Positions 24,765 through 33,778 of a DNA stretch of 64,000 nt are shown here, in pieces (within the stretch, counting starts at the first letter, position 1; every line of letters starts with the position of its first letter). The stretch covers positions 40,641-104,640 of the forward strand of contig JAGAIW010000035.1 in the NCBI GenBank assembly GCA_017626305.1, given 5' to 3'. The DNA is from Clostridia bacterium (GTDB lineage Bacteria; Bacillota; Clostridia; Christensenellales; Borkfalkiaceae). Both the position numbers and the translations under genes were made by a program. The notes beneath the pieces are model-generated. The model saw nothing but the letters and a program-made list of their open reading frames with translations. It searched no databases and was not told where the DNA came from.

Positions 24765-27578
24765 TTACGCTTTTTTACCGAATACTTCCACGTGATATAT
24801 CCCTGGAATATCTCCGCCCGAAACGCTTAAAATCACGATACGCAAATATCTTGCCTTGACAGGATTCGCAAAACGGTTGGGCAAGCGAGTTTGTCCCGAC
24901 GCCTTACCTGCGTAAGCCGTTTCCCACGTTTCTCCGTCCAAGGATGTTTGTATTTCATAATCGTACCAAAGCCAGTCCTTCTCCCAAGAAACCGTCACGC
25001 CGCTAAGCATACAATCCTGCTGCATATCGCAGCTCCACCATTGCGGCAAAGCCGCGTCCTTGGCAATCCACGGGTCGCCAAAATCCTTGCGATTGGCGTT
25101 TTCCGCGCCGTAGCCGTCTTGACTGCTGGACGCCGTCGCAGGCTTTGACATTGCCATATCCCAGTAGTTTGCTTCTCTATATTTCAAGGACTCGCATACC
25201 GAGAAAAATTCCTGTTCGTCGCATGCATACGTGGGCATATTTTCAGGTTGGGAATACGCTTCCCCTTCCAAATACTCTTTCGTATCAGGTTGCATGCAAA
25301 GCGTGATTTTCGCCGACTGTAAGCCTTCGCTGTCCGCCGTTAATACCACTTCACCAGCCTGCATACCTGCGCGGAGCAATACGCCCGTGACGCCTGCTTC
25401 CGCCGTGATTTCATCCGCTTTTACCCACGATTCACGCGCGCCGACGATTTCCGCATTCGGACTGACCGTAAAGCGCACTTTCGGTTCGGCAGTCGGCACA
25501 ACCGTTCCGTTTTCGTCGACAATTTCCGCATGCACCAAAAGCAGATCGTTTCCGTCCGCCGTCCATTGTTCCATTCCGCAATAGTGCGGCGTCAAACGGA
25601 TAGCATACGCCGCTTTCGGCGTGGATATCTCGTATACGGTTGCCACTTTTCCGTCCATAAGCGCTTCCGCGCGCAACGTTCCTTCTTCAAAAGCGACGTT
25701 TTCAAAGACTACGGGCGGATTCGCCGCGCCGCCCTTAACCATGGCTTTTACGCCGATTTCCTTGCCGTTTACAAGCAGGCGCACCGCTTGCGCGTTGGTA
25801 TATACGGAAACGTCCGTGGGCGAATTTTTCGTCCAGTAGTTGGCGATAAAACATTTAACGCCCGATTTCTTAGGGTCGGCTTGCGCGGAAAGAAGGTGGT
25901 AATAGAACTTGGGGATTCTCAAAAAGTCCGCCATGCCCCAAGCGCCTTCGTTCAATTCGTACCCCCTGTTATTGTCAAACGCGCACCAAAGCCAGCAGCC
26001 CGAAAGAACGGGGTCGTTTATCTTTGCCGCCAACGATTCAAAACGCTGACGGGCGTTGCGAATCATAAGCTCTTCGCCGCCGGGGTAAAAGTCTGTATGC
26101 TCGCCGCGGCGAACGCGGTAAACGCAGGGCATGGGCCCGTACTGTTCCATAAAGTGGTCGCCACATTCTCTGACAAACGACGTTTGTCCGTCGTGCTTTC
26201 TGGAAAATTTACCGCTGCGGTAATTGACGGGGAATAAGTCCGCCGCCCTTGAACAGGAATCGCAAGCGCAATACTGCACGGTATCGCCGCCTTCTTCCCT
26301 GACGATTTCCAGCTGCTTTTCCGCAAAATACGCAGGGAAGTCCGTTTCGTTTAAGATAGGCTCCCAAAGCATTGCGCTGGGACGGTTACGGTGCAAACGC
26401 ATCATGCGACGGGTGTTTTCATAGCTGCGTTCGTCGAATAATACGCTGTTGGGATGCACTTGCCAGCCGGGCGTGGGGATAACGCAAAGAAAGCCGAGCT
26501 CGTCACAGGTATCCATAAACACTTTGTCCATGGGATAATGCGCCGTACGGATACATACGATACCCGTTTCTTTGAGCATTTGCAAATCGCGTTTTTGCAC
26601 GGCGTCCGTCATAGCAAAACCGACGTACGGATATTCTTGGTGACGGTTAGAACCGTTCAAAAACAGGCGCTTACCGTTCAAAAATACCCCGTCGGGCTTA
26701 AATACGAGCGTTCTGATACCAAAACGTTCGGTTTGTTCATCTAATAATTCTTCTCCGCGATAAACCTTTGCGCAAAGCGTATACAGCGTAGGCGTATCAG
26801 GCGACCAAAGCTTGGGATTTTCAACGATAAACGTATAATCCCCGTCCGTTTCCCCTTTGGCGGGAATGAAAAGCGTTCCGCTTGCCCTTTCTTCGCCGTT
26901 TACGTACAATTTTACCTGTGTTTCCGCAGGCACGGTTTCGCCGTTGGCTACGCTGACGCGTACGCGCACTTCCGCTTGATCGCCGTTTACAAACGAGCGG
27001 ATAAACAAACCGCCTGCGGCAGGTCTGCCTTCGTGCACCGCGCTGGTAATACGAATTTTATTTTTAACGATAAATCTTGCGTTACGGTAAATGCCGCCGA
27101 AATAGCAAAAATCCAAACCGCCTTGCGGTTTTCCCGGGGGCACGTCGGGCATGTCGGAATTATCCACACGCAAAACCAAAACGTGGTTGCCTGCCGCAAG
27201 TCCGCTTACGTTCAAGCGGAAGGGCAAAAATCCACCGACGGAGTAGCCAAGCGATTTACCGTCCAGCCACGCGTCTACCCGTTGCATAGCCCCGTCAAAT
27301 TCAAAAAACAGCTCTTTATCTTGCCATTCTTCCTTGACGGTAAACGTTTTTCTATACCAACATTCCCCTTGGTAATTTTTCCCGCCCGAGCATAAAAGCT
27401 TTTCCACGCGTACGGTATGCGGAAGTTGCACCGTTTCCCAAGCGGATACGTCGTAAGCCATTTCAAAACAATCCAAGCCTTTATTGTGATAATTTTCCTT
27501 GTTGTCATAAAAGCCCTTGGGCGGCTGTCCCCTGAAAAATTTCCAGTTTTTATTTGCAGATAACGTAATCGGTTGCAT
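24765..27578 (-). CDS. GH2-family glycoside hydrolase with C-terminal F5/8 type C domain
   Basis: A 937-residue cytosolic enzyme. The N-terminal sugar-binding jelly roll (ANKNWKFFRGQPPKGFYDNK, YRKTFTV, DGAMQRVDAWLDGKSLG) and the barrel (SNRHQEYPYVGFAMTDAVQK, RTAHYPMDKVF) are standard for the beta-galactosidase/glucuronidase family. LWEPILNETDFP provides the acid/base glutamate. The nucleophile may lie in FVRECGDHF, although the spacing is unusual. After an Ig-like region, residues about 800-937 form a discoidin-type domain (KPATASSSQDGYGAENANRK, RYLRIVI). ATG at 27578 is chosen because AAAGGAG lies eight bases upstream. It has its own promoter with the AraC-type box. Substrate is probably a beta-galactoside or beta-uronide; not determined. 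Confidence 0.88.
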   Translation of the reverse strand: MQPITLSANKNWKFFRGQPPKGFYDNKENYHNKGLDCFEMAYDVSAWETVQLPHTVRVEKLLCSGGKNYQGECWYRKTFTVKEEWQDKELFFEFDGAMQRVDAWLDGKSLGYSVGGFLPFRLNVSGLAAGNHVLVLRVDNSDMPDVPPGKPQGGLDFCYFGGIYRNARFIVKNKIRITSAVHEGRPAAGGLFIRSFVNGDQAEVRVRVSVANGETVPAETQVKLYVNGEERASGTLFIPAKGETDGDYTFIVENPKLWSPDTPTLYTLCAKVYRGEELLDEQTERFGIRTLVFKPDGVFLNGKRLFLNGSNRHQEYPYVGFAMTDAVQKRDLQMLKETGIVCIRTAHYPMDKVFMDTCDELGFLCVIPTPGWQVHPNSVLFDERSYENTRRMMRLHRNRPSAMLWEPILNETDFPAYFAEKQLEIVREEGGDTVQYCACDSCSRAADLFPVNYRSGKFSRKHDGQTSFVRECGDHFMEQYGPMPCVYRVRRGEHTDFYPGGEELMIRNARQRFESLAAKINDPVLSGCWLWCAFDNNRGYELNEGAWGMADFLRIPKFYYHLLSAQADPKKSGVKCFIANYWTKNSPTDVSVYTNAQAVRLLVNGKEIGVKAMVKGGAANPPVVFENVAFEEGTLRAEALMDGKVATVYEISTPKAAYAIRLTPHYCGMEQWTADGNDLLLVHAEIVDENGTVVPTAEPKVRFTVSPNAEIVGARESWVKADEITAEAGVTGVLLRAGMQAGEVVLTADSEGLQSAKITLCMQPDTKEYLEGEAYSQPENMPTYACDEQEFFSVCESLKYREANYWDMAMSKPATASSSQDGYGAENANRKDFGDPWIAKDAALPQWWSCDMQQDCMLSGVTVSWEKDWLWYDYEIQTSLDGETWETAYAGKASGQTRLPNRFANPVKARYLRIVILSVSGGDIPGIYHVEVFGKKA

Positions 27579-27610
27579 TTGTCTTTCTCCTTTCAACCTT
27601 ATTTGCCTTT

Positions 27611-27672
27611 ATTATATCATGCAAAATCTGTGTTTTCAATCGCAATTTATAGTATAAAAATAGTATTTTATG
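27611..27672 (-). promoter_or_regulatory. Promoter of the GH2 gene with AraC-type box
   Basis: TTGAAA (27639-27634) and TATAAT (27616-27611) on the minus strand with 17-bp spacer. CATAAAATACTATTTT (27672-27657) begins 33 bp upstream of the -35, as at the main operon. TACTAT recurs 11 bp later, one helical turn. Confidence 0.8.
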
Positions 27673-27724
27673 GCTAATCAAACAGCGTTTCATTTTTAGG
27701 CATAATGGAGCTTGATACGTTTTA

Positions 27725-29734
27725 TTACAGTACTCTCTCCCCTGTAAACGTATTATAGACGACGGTATTGTATTTTCCGTTATCCACTTGAATATCTCCA
27801 CAATGCAAATGTAACGTCGTATGCGGAATATCCTTACAATGCATCATGACCATTTCGTTGTCCGCAACGATCACTTCACCGTTCGTCGCATAGATATGCG
27901 CGCCTGCTCTTTGGAATATCCCTTGATACAACTTCCTATCCGCCAGCGTTTCGGGCATAACGCAAATACGGCAATTTTCCTGTTCGTATTCCGCATATTC
28001 CGCGCAAGGCTTTTCCCCAAGGATTTGTTCTACACGGCTCTCGTCCGTCGTCTTATCCACGACTTTTGCAAAATCGTTAATCAGCACGACCGTCCTACCG
28101 TCGTTCATAACGGTGGTACGAATATAATCGTACGTAGATTGCTCGATAACCGCACAGTCTAAAAAGAGTACGCATTTATAACGGGATATATCACATTTTT
28201 TAAGGTCTTTTAGATACAGCCTGTCTACGCCTGCGCCGCTTTTGAATACCGCTTGAATCAACTCGAACGACGCCGAAGAAAACAGCTTATAATACAACCG
28301 TTCCGTATCTACGACAAGCAATACGTCCGTCGTCTTTTTATACGGCTTTTCCAAGAGCTTTTCGCAAGTCTTTTGCAGAGTTACTATCGTTTGCAAGCGC
28401 TCGGGCGTATTCCAGTATTCTTCCTTCTCGTACGGGCTTACGGTAGGCAGTCTATGGTCGTAATACCACGCGCCGTTGCCAAGCAATATGTTTTCCATGA
28501 TATTGCGTTTCATAAGCGTGGCGTATTCTTCTTCCGATTCACAAACGTACGCTTCGCCGATAGCGGCGTTCCAGCTCCGATATCCTTGATCCATTTCACA
28601 AAGGTATAGTTTGCCGTTGATACGGCAGGATTCGGTGATATAGCGAAGTAAATTTGCGTTGCCTACTTCCTTGTTATACGTATACGCGCAAGGACCTGCT
28701 AAAAAGTCGATATTGTCGTCTTCAAATATTCTATGCGGTTCAAGATGCGCCGCGCTTGCGCCTTCGGCGTTGATAAAATACGCATAAAACGCCCCTGTGA
28801 GAATTTCCTTCCAGCTCTCTTTGATACACTTACAAAAATAACGAATGGCTTCTGCCGACGCCACCGAAAAGGTGCGCAGCGAATCAATCCCCCGCGCGTA
28901 CCGTTCGGGCGTCATAAATATTTGTCCGTACGTTTCTTCTCTTTCTTTGGGAATAGCCATCGTTACGTTTTCAAACGTTGCGTTTTCGCCGTAAAAACGC
29001 TTTAATTCGTCTTCCGTTGCATACCGCTTTCTCACAATTTTACGGAATAGCTTTTGCATGGGCTTAGAATAGTCCGTACCCCAATGGCTGTAATAGTTAT
29101 AATCCCCGCCCCAGTAATGCCATTCACCACACGTGCCGTACGCAGGTTGGATACCGATTAAATGCTCGCCAAGCGGATGCGCTTTTACCTTTTTACATAA
29201 CTGTTTCAGGATTTCTCCACAGTCGTGTAAGAATTGCTCCGAGGCGATACTCACGCGAATTTCCGTCGGCAAATGCTTTCTTGAAATCGTTCTATCGCCA
29301 TACGTACCGGCGTCCGTTCTTTCCAACTCCACCCATTCTTCTTGTCCGTTGATTACCTTTTTCCCAAAATAAACGATTTGTTCTTCGGGGTATTTATGCA
29401 ACCACCAGTACGGCGGATTTAAGTGCAAGCGCGTAACCACCTTTGCGTTGGGGTTTGCCCGCAATACCGCGCCGATATCTTTGAGCAAAGCCGCAGGATC
29501 GTACTCTCCGTTTTCCTGCCAGCCTTCGTGTAAATTCGTATCTACGCACACGACGTCAATGCCGCATTTTGCGAAATTTTTAATTCCCCGTTGAGAACAA
29601 TCATTCCACGCCTTTGCCGCGGGAATGTCGCTCAGCGCATACCAAAGCGGTACGGTTTTCTTACCGTCTATATACAGTTGAGGCATACCGCCGTTTGGCG
29701 TTACGTGGTCTTTTTTTATGAATGCCGTGCTCAT
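27725..29734 (-). CDS. GH42-like beta-galactosidase family protein
   Basis: A 669-residue cytosolic protein. The first 420 residues look like a TIM barrel with GIKNFAKCGIDVVCVDTNLH, VVTRLHLNPPYWWLHKYP, and LIGIQPAYGTCGEWHYWGGD, the last carrying a candidate acid/base glutamate. LYLCEMDQGYRSW may carry the nucleophile. Residues about 440-580 (TDVLLVVDTERLYYKLFSSA, RYKCVLFLDCAVIE, GRTVVLINDFAKV) match the flavodoxin-like trimerisation domain seen in GH42 enzymes. A short beta domain ends the protein. It follows its own promoter with the AraC-type box and is read toward the GH2 gene, which has a separate promoter. GH42 or a neighbouring family; the substrate is presumably a galactoside. Confidence 0.72.
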   Translation of the reverse strand: MSTAFIKKDHVTPNGGMPQLYIDGKKTVPLWYALSDIPAAKAWNDCSQRGIKNFAKCGIDVVCVDTNLHEGWQENGEYDPAALLKDIGAVLRANPNAKVVTRLHLNPPYWWLHKYPEEQIVYFGKKVINGQEEWVELERTDAGTYGDRTISRKHLPTEIRVSIASEQFLHDCGEILKQLCKKVKAHPLGEHLIGIQPAYGTCGEWHYWGGDYNYYSHWGTDYSKPMQKLFRKIVRKRYATEDELKRFYGENATFENVTMAIPKEREETYGQIFMTPERYARGIDSLRTFSVASAEAIRYFCKCIKESWKEILTGAFYAYFINAEGASAAHLEPHRIFEDDNIDFLAGPCAYTYNKEVGNANLLRYITESCRINGKLYLCEMDQGYRSWNAAIGEAYVCESEEEYATLMKRNIMENILLGNGAWYYDHRLPTVSPYEKEEYWNTPERLQTIVTLQKTCEKLLEKPYKKTTDVLLVVDTERLYYKLFSSASFELIQAVFKSGAGVDRLYLKDLKKCDISRYKCVLFLDCAVIEQSTYDYIRTTVMNDGRTVVLINDFAKVVDKTTDESRVEQILGEKPCAEYAEYEQENCRICVMPETLADRKLYQGIFQRAGAHIYATNGEVIVADNEMVMMHCKDIPHTTLHLHCGDIQVDNGKYNTVVYNTFTGERVL

Positions 29735-29775
29735 AGCTTTTCTCCTTGTGGATAACTCTATCTATGCTTTTATTT

Positions 29776-29837
29776 ATTATAGCACTTACAACAGACGCTT
29801 TCAATCGCAATTTGTAGTATAAAAATAGTATTTTATG
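29776..29837 (-). promoter_or_regulatory. Promoter of the GH42-like gene with AraC-type box
   Basis: TTGAAA (29804-29799) and TATAAT (29781-29776) on the minus strand with a 17-bp spacer. CATAAAATACTATTTT (29837-29822) begins 33 bp upstream of the -35. The box is identical to the ones at 27672 and 20495. Confidence 0.8.
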
Positions 29838-29867
29838 GACTAAGTCTACCGCCCATACGTATAGATA

Positions 29868-30950
29868 TTACAGCTTTTTCTTTATGGCGTCTATATAAAC
29901 CAGCCAGTCGGTGCGACTGTGAAAATGTTTCCCCTTTCTCAAATGAAAACCGACTTCCCCTTCCGTATAAATATCACCGCAAACGGGTAGTTTATTTTCG
30001 GTTATAATCCCCGCTTTGCCGTATAAATTCCACACGGGAGAGCTCGCCACGCAATTTAAAAATTGATTGTCGTTGTCCGCCCATATATCTTCTATTGCGC
30101 CGCCGATATACGCCATTCTCGGCGCAACAAGCGAAAGCAAACAATGCTGGTCAAACGGCAGTTCGTCCGCCTTGTCCGCATATTTACAATAATTCGGACA
30201 AAACCAAAACGGAAAGCTTTCTTGAATAACGCGCAAACTTTCTCCGCCTTCGCAACGCCCACGGGAAAGCGCCGCTCCCGAACAGCCTGAATTGTTAGAA
30301 CAAACAAAGGCAAACCGTTCGTCCAAAGCCGCCGTTACAAGCGCCGTTTTGCCAAGGCGGGAATGTCCGCTTATCCCGATTGCCGTTTTATTTACTTCTT
30401 CACGCGTCTGCAAATAATCCATCATACGCGACGCCATATACGACCAGTAGATAATTTTTCCCGTATCGTCGCCCGTTCGCTTGCCAACTTGGAAAAGCCC
30501 TGCAAGCCCGTCCGTAAAATCACCGTTATCCTTCGTCACGTCGTTATAGCACACCGAAAAAATCCCAAAGCCGTTGTCGATAAGCTCTTCTACGGGCAAA
30601 TATCTATCGGGGATATCGGGGCGAAAATTGAGATAGATAAAAAACGGAATACTCTTTTCGCCTTTGGGATAGATAAGTTGTGTGGGAACGGTATGCGTTT
30701 TACTATGGTTTTCAAAGGTAAATAAAACCGTTTCCCACGTGGCTTTTCCCGCAAAATCAACGGCGTTGGTTTCTTCGGTAATTTTAGGCATAAGCACGGG
30801 CGGAACTTTGCCGTATTCTTCTGTTAAGAGCACGTCTTTCCAGTGCGGGCGAGCTATATTTTCCCATTCTTCTTTCGTTTGGATTCTTTTGCCGTTCGGC
30901 ATTTGAAACACGTTAGGCAATTTGCGCTTTTTCAGTTCTTGTTGCAGCAT
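29868..30950 (-). CDS. CE15-like carbohydrate esterase (alpha/beta hydrolase), cytosolic
   Basis: A 360-residue alpha/beta hydrolase. The nucleophile elbow is GISGHSRLGKTALV, matching the G-x-S-R-x-G-K motif of glucuronoyl esterases (CE15). CSNNSGCSGAALSRG and GKHFHSRTDW supply the usual downstream residues, including the candidate catalytic histidine. CE15 enzymes hydrolyse esters of glucuronic acid side chains. This one lacks a signal peptide, so it would act on imported oligosaccharides. ATG at 30950 follows AAGGAG by seven bases; an earlier in-frame start has no such site. It is probably monocistronic and shares a promoter box with the epimerase operon. An acetyl esterase role is the main alternative. 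Confidence 0.78.
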   Translation of the reverse strand: MLQQELKKRKLPNVFQMPNGKRIQTKEEWENIARPHWKDVLLTEEYGKVPPVLMPKITEETNAVDFAGKATWETVLFTFENHSKTHTVPTQLIYPKGEKSIPFFIYLNFRPDIPDRYLPVEELIDNGFGIFSVCYNDVTKDNGDFTDGLAGLFQVGKRTGDDTGKIIYWSYMASRMMDYLQTREEVNKTAIGISGHSRLGKTALVTAALDERFAFVCSNNSGCSGAALSRGRCEGGESLRVIQESFPFWFCPNYCKYADKADELPFDQHCLLSLVAPRMAYIGGAIEDIWADNDNQFLNCVASSPVWNLYGKAGIITENKLPVCGDIYTEGEVGFHLRKGKHFHSRTDWLVYIDAIKKKL

Positions 30951-31038
30951 GATTTTTCTCCTTATATCCACGTTTACCGTCGGCGAGCTTGTTTTTTTGC
31001 GCCTTTTAAGCCATATACTTTTTATTCAATTCGGTTAC

Positions 31039-31102
31039 ATTATACCATGCAAACGCCACCAAGTCAATGGCAATTCCCGTAAAGAGCATGGCGTTTTCTG
31101 CA
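31039..31102 (-). promoter_or_regulatory. Promoter of the CE15-like gene with second-type box
   Basis: TTGACT (31067-31062) and TATAAT (31044-31039) on the minus strand with 17-bp spacer. TGCAGAAAACGCCATG (31102-31087) begins 35 bp upstream of the -35, identical to the epimerase operon promoter. Confidence 0.78.
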
Positions 31103-31194
31103 CAAAGCGTATTTTCTTAGCCCCCTTTTTTCGCTTAGCCGTTACAAAATGGATTCAACTATACTGCATTTATTTTCTTTTGTCAAGATTAGAT

Positions 31195-31236
31195 AAAAAG
31201 CATTTATGCATCAAATTTCGCATAAATGCTTTTTTT
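31195..31236 (-). terminator. Bidirectional terminator after the small membrane-protein gene
   Basis: A 15-bp stem (AAAAAGCATTTATGC with GCATAAATGCTTTTT) with T-runs on both sides, 31 bp after the stop codon at 31267. Confidence 0.85.
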
Positions 31237-31266
31237 GTAATCGAGCTAGTTTGTAGCTATCTTATT

Positions 31267-31494
31267 TTAATCCTTAAAATAACCGATATTATTAGCTGCG
31301 TCTTCCTTAAAGCTAAAATTGCAAATGGACGCTACCAACGGATAAATGCCGAAGGTAACAATCGACAAGAAGAAATACGCACAGGTTCTCGATTTCCAAC
31401 CGTTGGGTTTTAACTGAGTGTGGTTAATAACAAAACTACCAATAAAACCCAAGAAAAAAGTAAGTAAAAAACGAACAAGATTATTGTTTTCCAT
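31267..31494 (-). CDS. Small TM2-like membrane protein
   Basis: A 75-residue protein with two hydrophobic segments (RFLLTFFLGFIGSFVI and AYFFLSIVTFGIYPLVASI) joined by NHTQLKPNGWKSRTC. This layout resembles the TM2 domain class of small membrane proteins that often sit beside repressors. ATG at 31494 follows GGAGG by seven bases; an upstream in-frame start overlaps that site. It is divergent from the XRE regulator, and its promoter contains an inverted repeat that regulator may bind. Function is unknown. Confidence 0.75.
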   Translation of the reverse strand: MENNNLVRFLLTFFLGFIGSFVINHTQLKPNGWKSRTCAYFFLSIVTFGIYPLVASICNFSFKEDAANNIGYFKD

Positions 31495-31532
31495 AAAAAC
31501 AACCTCCAAAATGTATTTGTATACATATTATA

Positions 31533-31583
31533 AACTAACCAACAGTTAGTTGTCAAGTATTTTTACTAACCGTTGGTTATAAT
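31533..31583. promoter_or_regulatory. Divergent promoters with two palindromic operators
   Basis: The inverted repeat AACTAAC-N5-GTTAGTT (31533-31551) lies in the spacer of the minus-strand promoter (TTGACA at 31556-31551 with TATAAT downstream). TAACC-GTT-GGTTA (31567-31579) overlaps the plus-strand -10 TATAAT (31578-31583). The two sites share TAAC half-sites and probably bind the XRE protein, shutting both promoters. Confidence 0.72.
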
Positions 31584-31589
31584 ATTTGT

Positions 31590-31802
31590 ATGGAAAATGA
31601 AATTATCAAAGCTAGATTGAGTGAAGAATTGAAGAATAGCGGTTTAACCACGATAGAAATTGCAAAACGTATCGGGGTGTCCCCCGAAATGGTTACACAA
31701 TACCGAACGACAAAGAAACTACCCAAGCTTGACACTTTTGCAAAGCTTTGTAAAGAGCTTGATTTGGACGCAAATTATATTTTAGGTTTAACTAAAAATT
31801 AA
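31590..31802 (+). CDS. XRE-family repressor, leaderless
   Basis: A 70-residue Cro/CI-type DNA-binding protein. The helix-turn-helix is TTIEIAKRIGVSPEMVTQYR (about residues 20-39), followed by TTKKLPKLDTFAKLCKELDL. There is no further domain. The ATG at 31590 is seven bases after the end of the -10 hexamer TATAAT, so transcription should begin at the start codon itself; no ribosome site exists. It probably represses itself and the divergent small membrane protein through the palindromes between them. Confidence 0.88.
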   Translation: MENEIIKARLSEELKNSGLTTIEIAKRIGVSPEMVTQYRTTKKLPKLDTFAKLCKELDLDANYILGLTKN

Positions 31803-31836
31803 AACGCGATTGCTTTATTTTGCAATCGCGTTTTTT
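31801..31836 (+). terminator. Rho-independent terminator of the XRE gene
   Basis: A 13-bp stem (AAAACGCGATTGC with GCAATCGCGTTTT) followed by a T-run, overlapping the stop codon. Confidence 0.9.
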
Positions 31837-31869
31837 ATATATGCAATATCAAGGCGACAAAATAGCTCA

Positions 31870-31929
31870 GCTTGTCGAGCGTCAGCCACGGTAATCCATG
31901 ATTTCGGCGAAACGCATCACCGAAACAAA
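31870..31929. repeat. 60-bp dispersed repeat, copy 1
   Basis: A 60-bp sequence identical to 57291-57350. It includes a small stem (TTTCGG with CCGAAA). No gene is evident in it. The second copy abuts the tRNA-Pro-derived direct repeat of the 57 kb segment. Confidence 0.85.
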
Positions 31930-32023
31930 TAAAATTCACATTCTCTTTTTCCTTTCGTTTGCGGATAAAGAATATCCAGCTAAAACGACAAAACGCATTT
32001 ATGCGTTCATATAGATCATTTTT

Positions 32024-33754
32024 TTACCATTGTGGTTGAGCGATAAAGCCGCTTTCATTTGAATACGTACCGTCTTCGTCGAAAAGCAACAGTTCGTTTT
32101 CTCCTTGCTTTAATAAATTTTTAGGCACGTAATACGTTTTTTGGGAGTTGCCCGTGTTGTTAAATCTGCCGATATTAAACCCATTGACAAGTATAAATCC
32201 GCGTGAAAATCCTTTGGGGTTAAAAAACGTATCGCAAGGCGTATCCACGGTAAACGTACCCTTAAAAAATGCAGGGCTTTGCCGATTGCTTTCTTCTATC
32301 GGCGTATACTGCAAGTTTTGCAGGTTATCCATAGGCAAGCTAATATTTTCCCAACCGTATTTATACTGACACCCGACAAGTACGTTAGAAATACCCTTTT
32401 TATCAAAAAAATACGCGCCGTAATTCACTCTACCGCGATTTTCCACTAAGACTGTGAGTTCTTTCCCCACCAAACCGTTCATGCCAAGCCAAGCGTCGCG
32501 ATTCCTATCCAGCTCCCCTATCTTTTTGCCGTCACAATACAAAACCGCCCTGTCTTTCAAATCCATCAGACGAATGGATTCTTGAATACTCCCGTGCGTG
32601 CGGTATACCATATAGCCGTACGCCTGATTATATCTTTCCATATTCCGCGGCGTTACGTCGTAATAGCTCGTCCCGATATTACTTAAATTATCAAACAGCA
32701 ACGCCTTTTGCTTAAAAATCGGAGCACCGTACGCCCGTTTTTCGCTATCCTTCGCTGTCAACGGCGGAACGGGATAATATTCGGCAATCGCGTCTCGTAC
32801 GCGGTAATACGCGTCCGTCCTATCCCCACATTCCGACAACAGCGCGTCGTAATCATAGCTGGTCGTCTGCGGCACTTGCGTAACGTTTTTCACGATATTC
32901 GCACCGTTCATAAAACCAAAATTCGTACCGCCTATAAACATATATATATTAAAGCTGTACCCGTTTTTCAAAAATGACCGTATCTCCGCAACCTTTTCTT
33001 CTGCTAAACGGGTATGATGCGGCTCGTCCCAAGTATCAAACCAACCGCACCAAAACTCCATACACATCAAGGGCTGGTTTGGTCTTAACTTCTCCAAAGC
33101 GGACATATTTTGTTCGACCTTCGAGCCGAAATTCCCCGTCGCAAGCACGCCGTCAAGTCCGCCAAGCTCTATTCGCGTTGCGTCTACTCCGTCCGAAGTA
33201 CACAGCATACAGTTGGGCAGTTCCCGCCTGTAAAAATCGGCAAGGCTTTGCGTATACGCCCTATCCGAACCGTAGCTGCCGTACTCGTTTTCTACCTGTA
33301 CCATCAAAACGTTGCCGCCATTTTCTATCAAATGCGGACGGATAATCGCAACGCATTTTTCCAAATACCGATAGGTCTTTTCCAAGAAAATCGGGTCGGA
33401 ACAACGCACCCGCAAATCGGGATAGTTGAGCAACCAAAACGGCAGTCCGCCGCCTTCCCATTCCGCGCAAATATACGGACCTGGGCGAAGGATAACGTAA
33501 AGCCCTAAGCTATCGGCTATACGTATAAATTCTTCTACGTCCTTTTCCCCTTGGAAGTCAAACACGTTCTCTTGCGGTTCGTGTATATTCCACGCGATAT
33601 ACGTTTCCACGGTATTCAATCCGCACTCTTTCAATTTCAGCAATCTATCTTCCCAGTAAATCCTTGGAATACGGAAATAATGCACCGCGCCCGAACGAAT
33701 AACAAACGGCTTTCCGTCTAACATAAACTGCTTGCCTTGTGTAAAAAATCTCAT
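32024..33754 (-). CDS. GH35 beta-galactosidase, cytosolic
   Basis: A 576-residue enzyme with classic GH35 motifs: FVIRSGAVHYFRIPRIYWED, NTVETYIAWNIHEPQ, LRPGPYICAEWEGGGLP, MVQVENEYGSYG and CMEFWCGWFD. The acid/base is E157 and the nucleophile E233. The C-terminal jelly-roll domains carry GFILVNGFNIGRF. It removes terminal beta-galactose from oligosaccharides. No signal peptide, so cytosolic. ATG at 33754 follows AAGGCGG. It comes after the GDPD gene on the same strand across a hairpin, so it may be partly cotranscribed with it. Length and motifs match the bacterial GH35 norm. Confidence 0.93.
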   Translation of the reverse strand: MRFFTQGKQFMLDGKPFVIRSGAVHYFRIPRIYWEDRLLKLKECGLNTVETYIAWNIHEPQENVFDFQGEKDVEEFIRIADSLGLYVILRPGPYICAEWEGGGLPFWLLNYPDLRVRCSDPIFLEKTYRYLEKCVAIIRPHLIENGGNVLMVQVENEYGSYGSDRAYTQSLADFYRRELPNCMLCTSDGVDATRIELGGLDGVLATGNFGSKVEQNMSALEKLRPNQPLMCMEFWCGWFDTWDEPHHTRLAEEKVAEIRSFLKNGYSFNIYMFIGGTNFGFMNGANIVKNVTQVPQTTSYDYDALLSECGDRTDAYYRVRDAIAEYYPVPPLTAKDSEKRAYGAPIFKQKALLFDNLSNIGTSYYDVTPRNMERYNQAYGYMVYRTHGSIQESIRLMDLKDRAVLYCDGKKIGELDRNRDAWLGMNGLVGKELTVLVENRGRVNYGAYFFDKKGISNVLVGCQYKYGWENISLPMDNLQNLQYTPIEESNRQSPAFFKGTFTVDTPCDTFFNPKGFSRGFILVNGFNIGRFNNTGNSQKTYYVPKNLLKQGENELLLFDEDGTYSNESGFIAQPQW

Positions 33755-33778
33755 ATGCCATACCGCCTTATAATAGTG

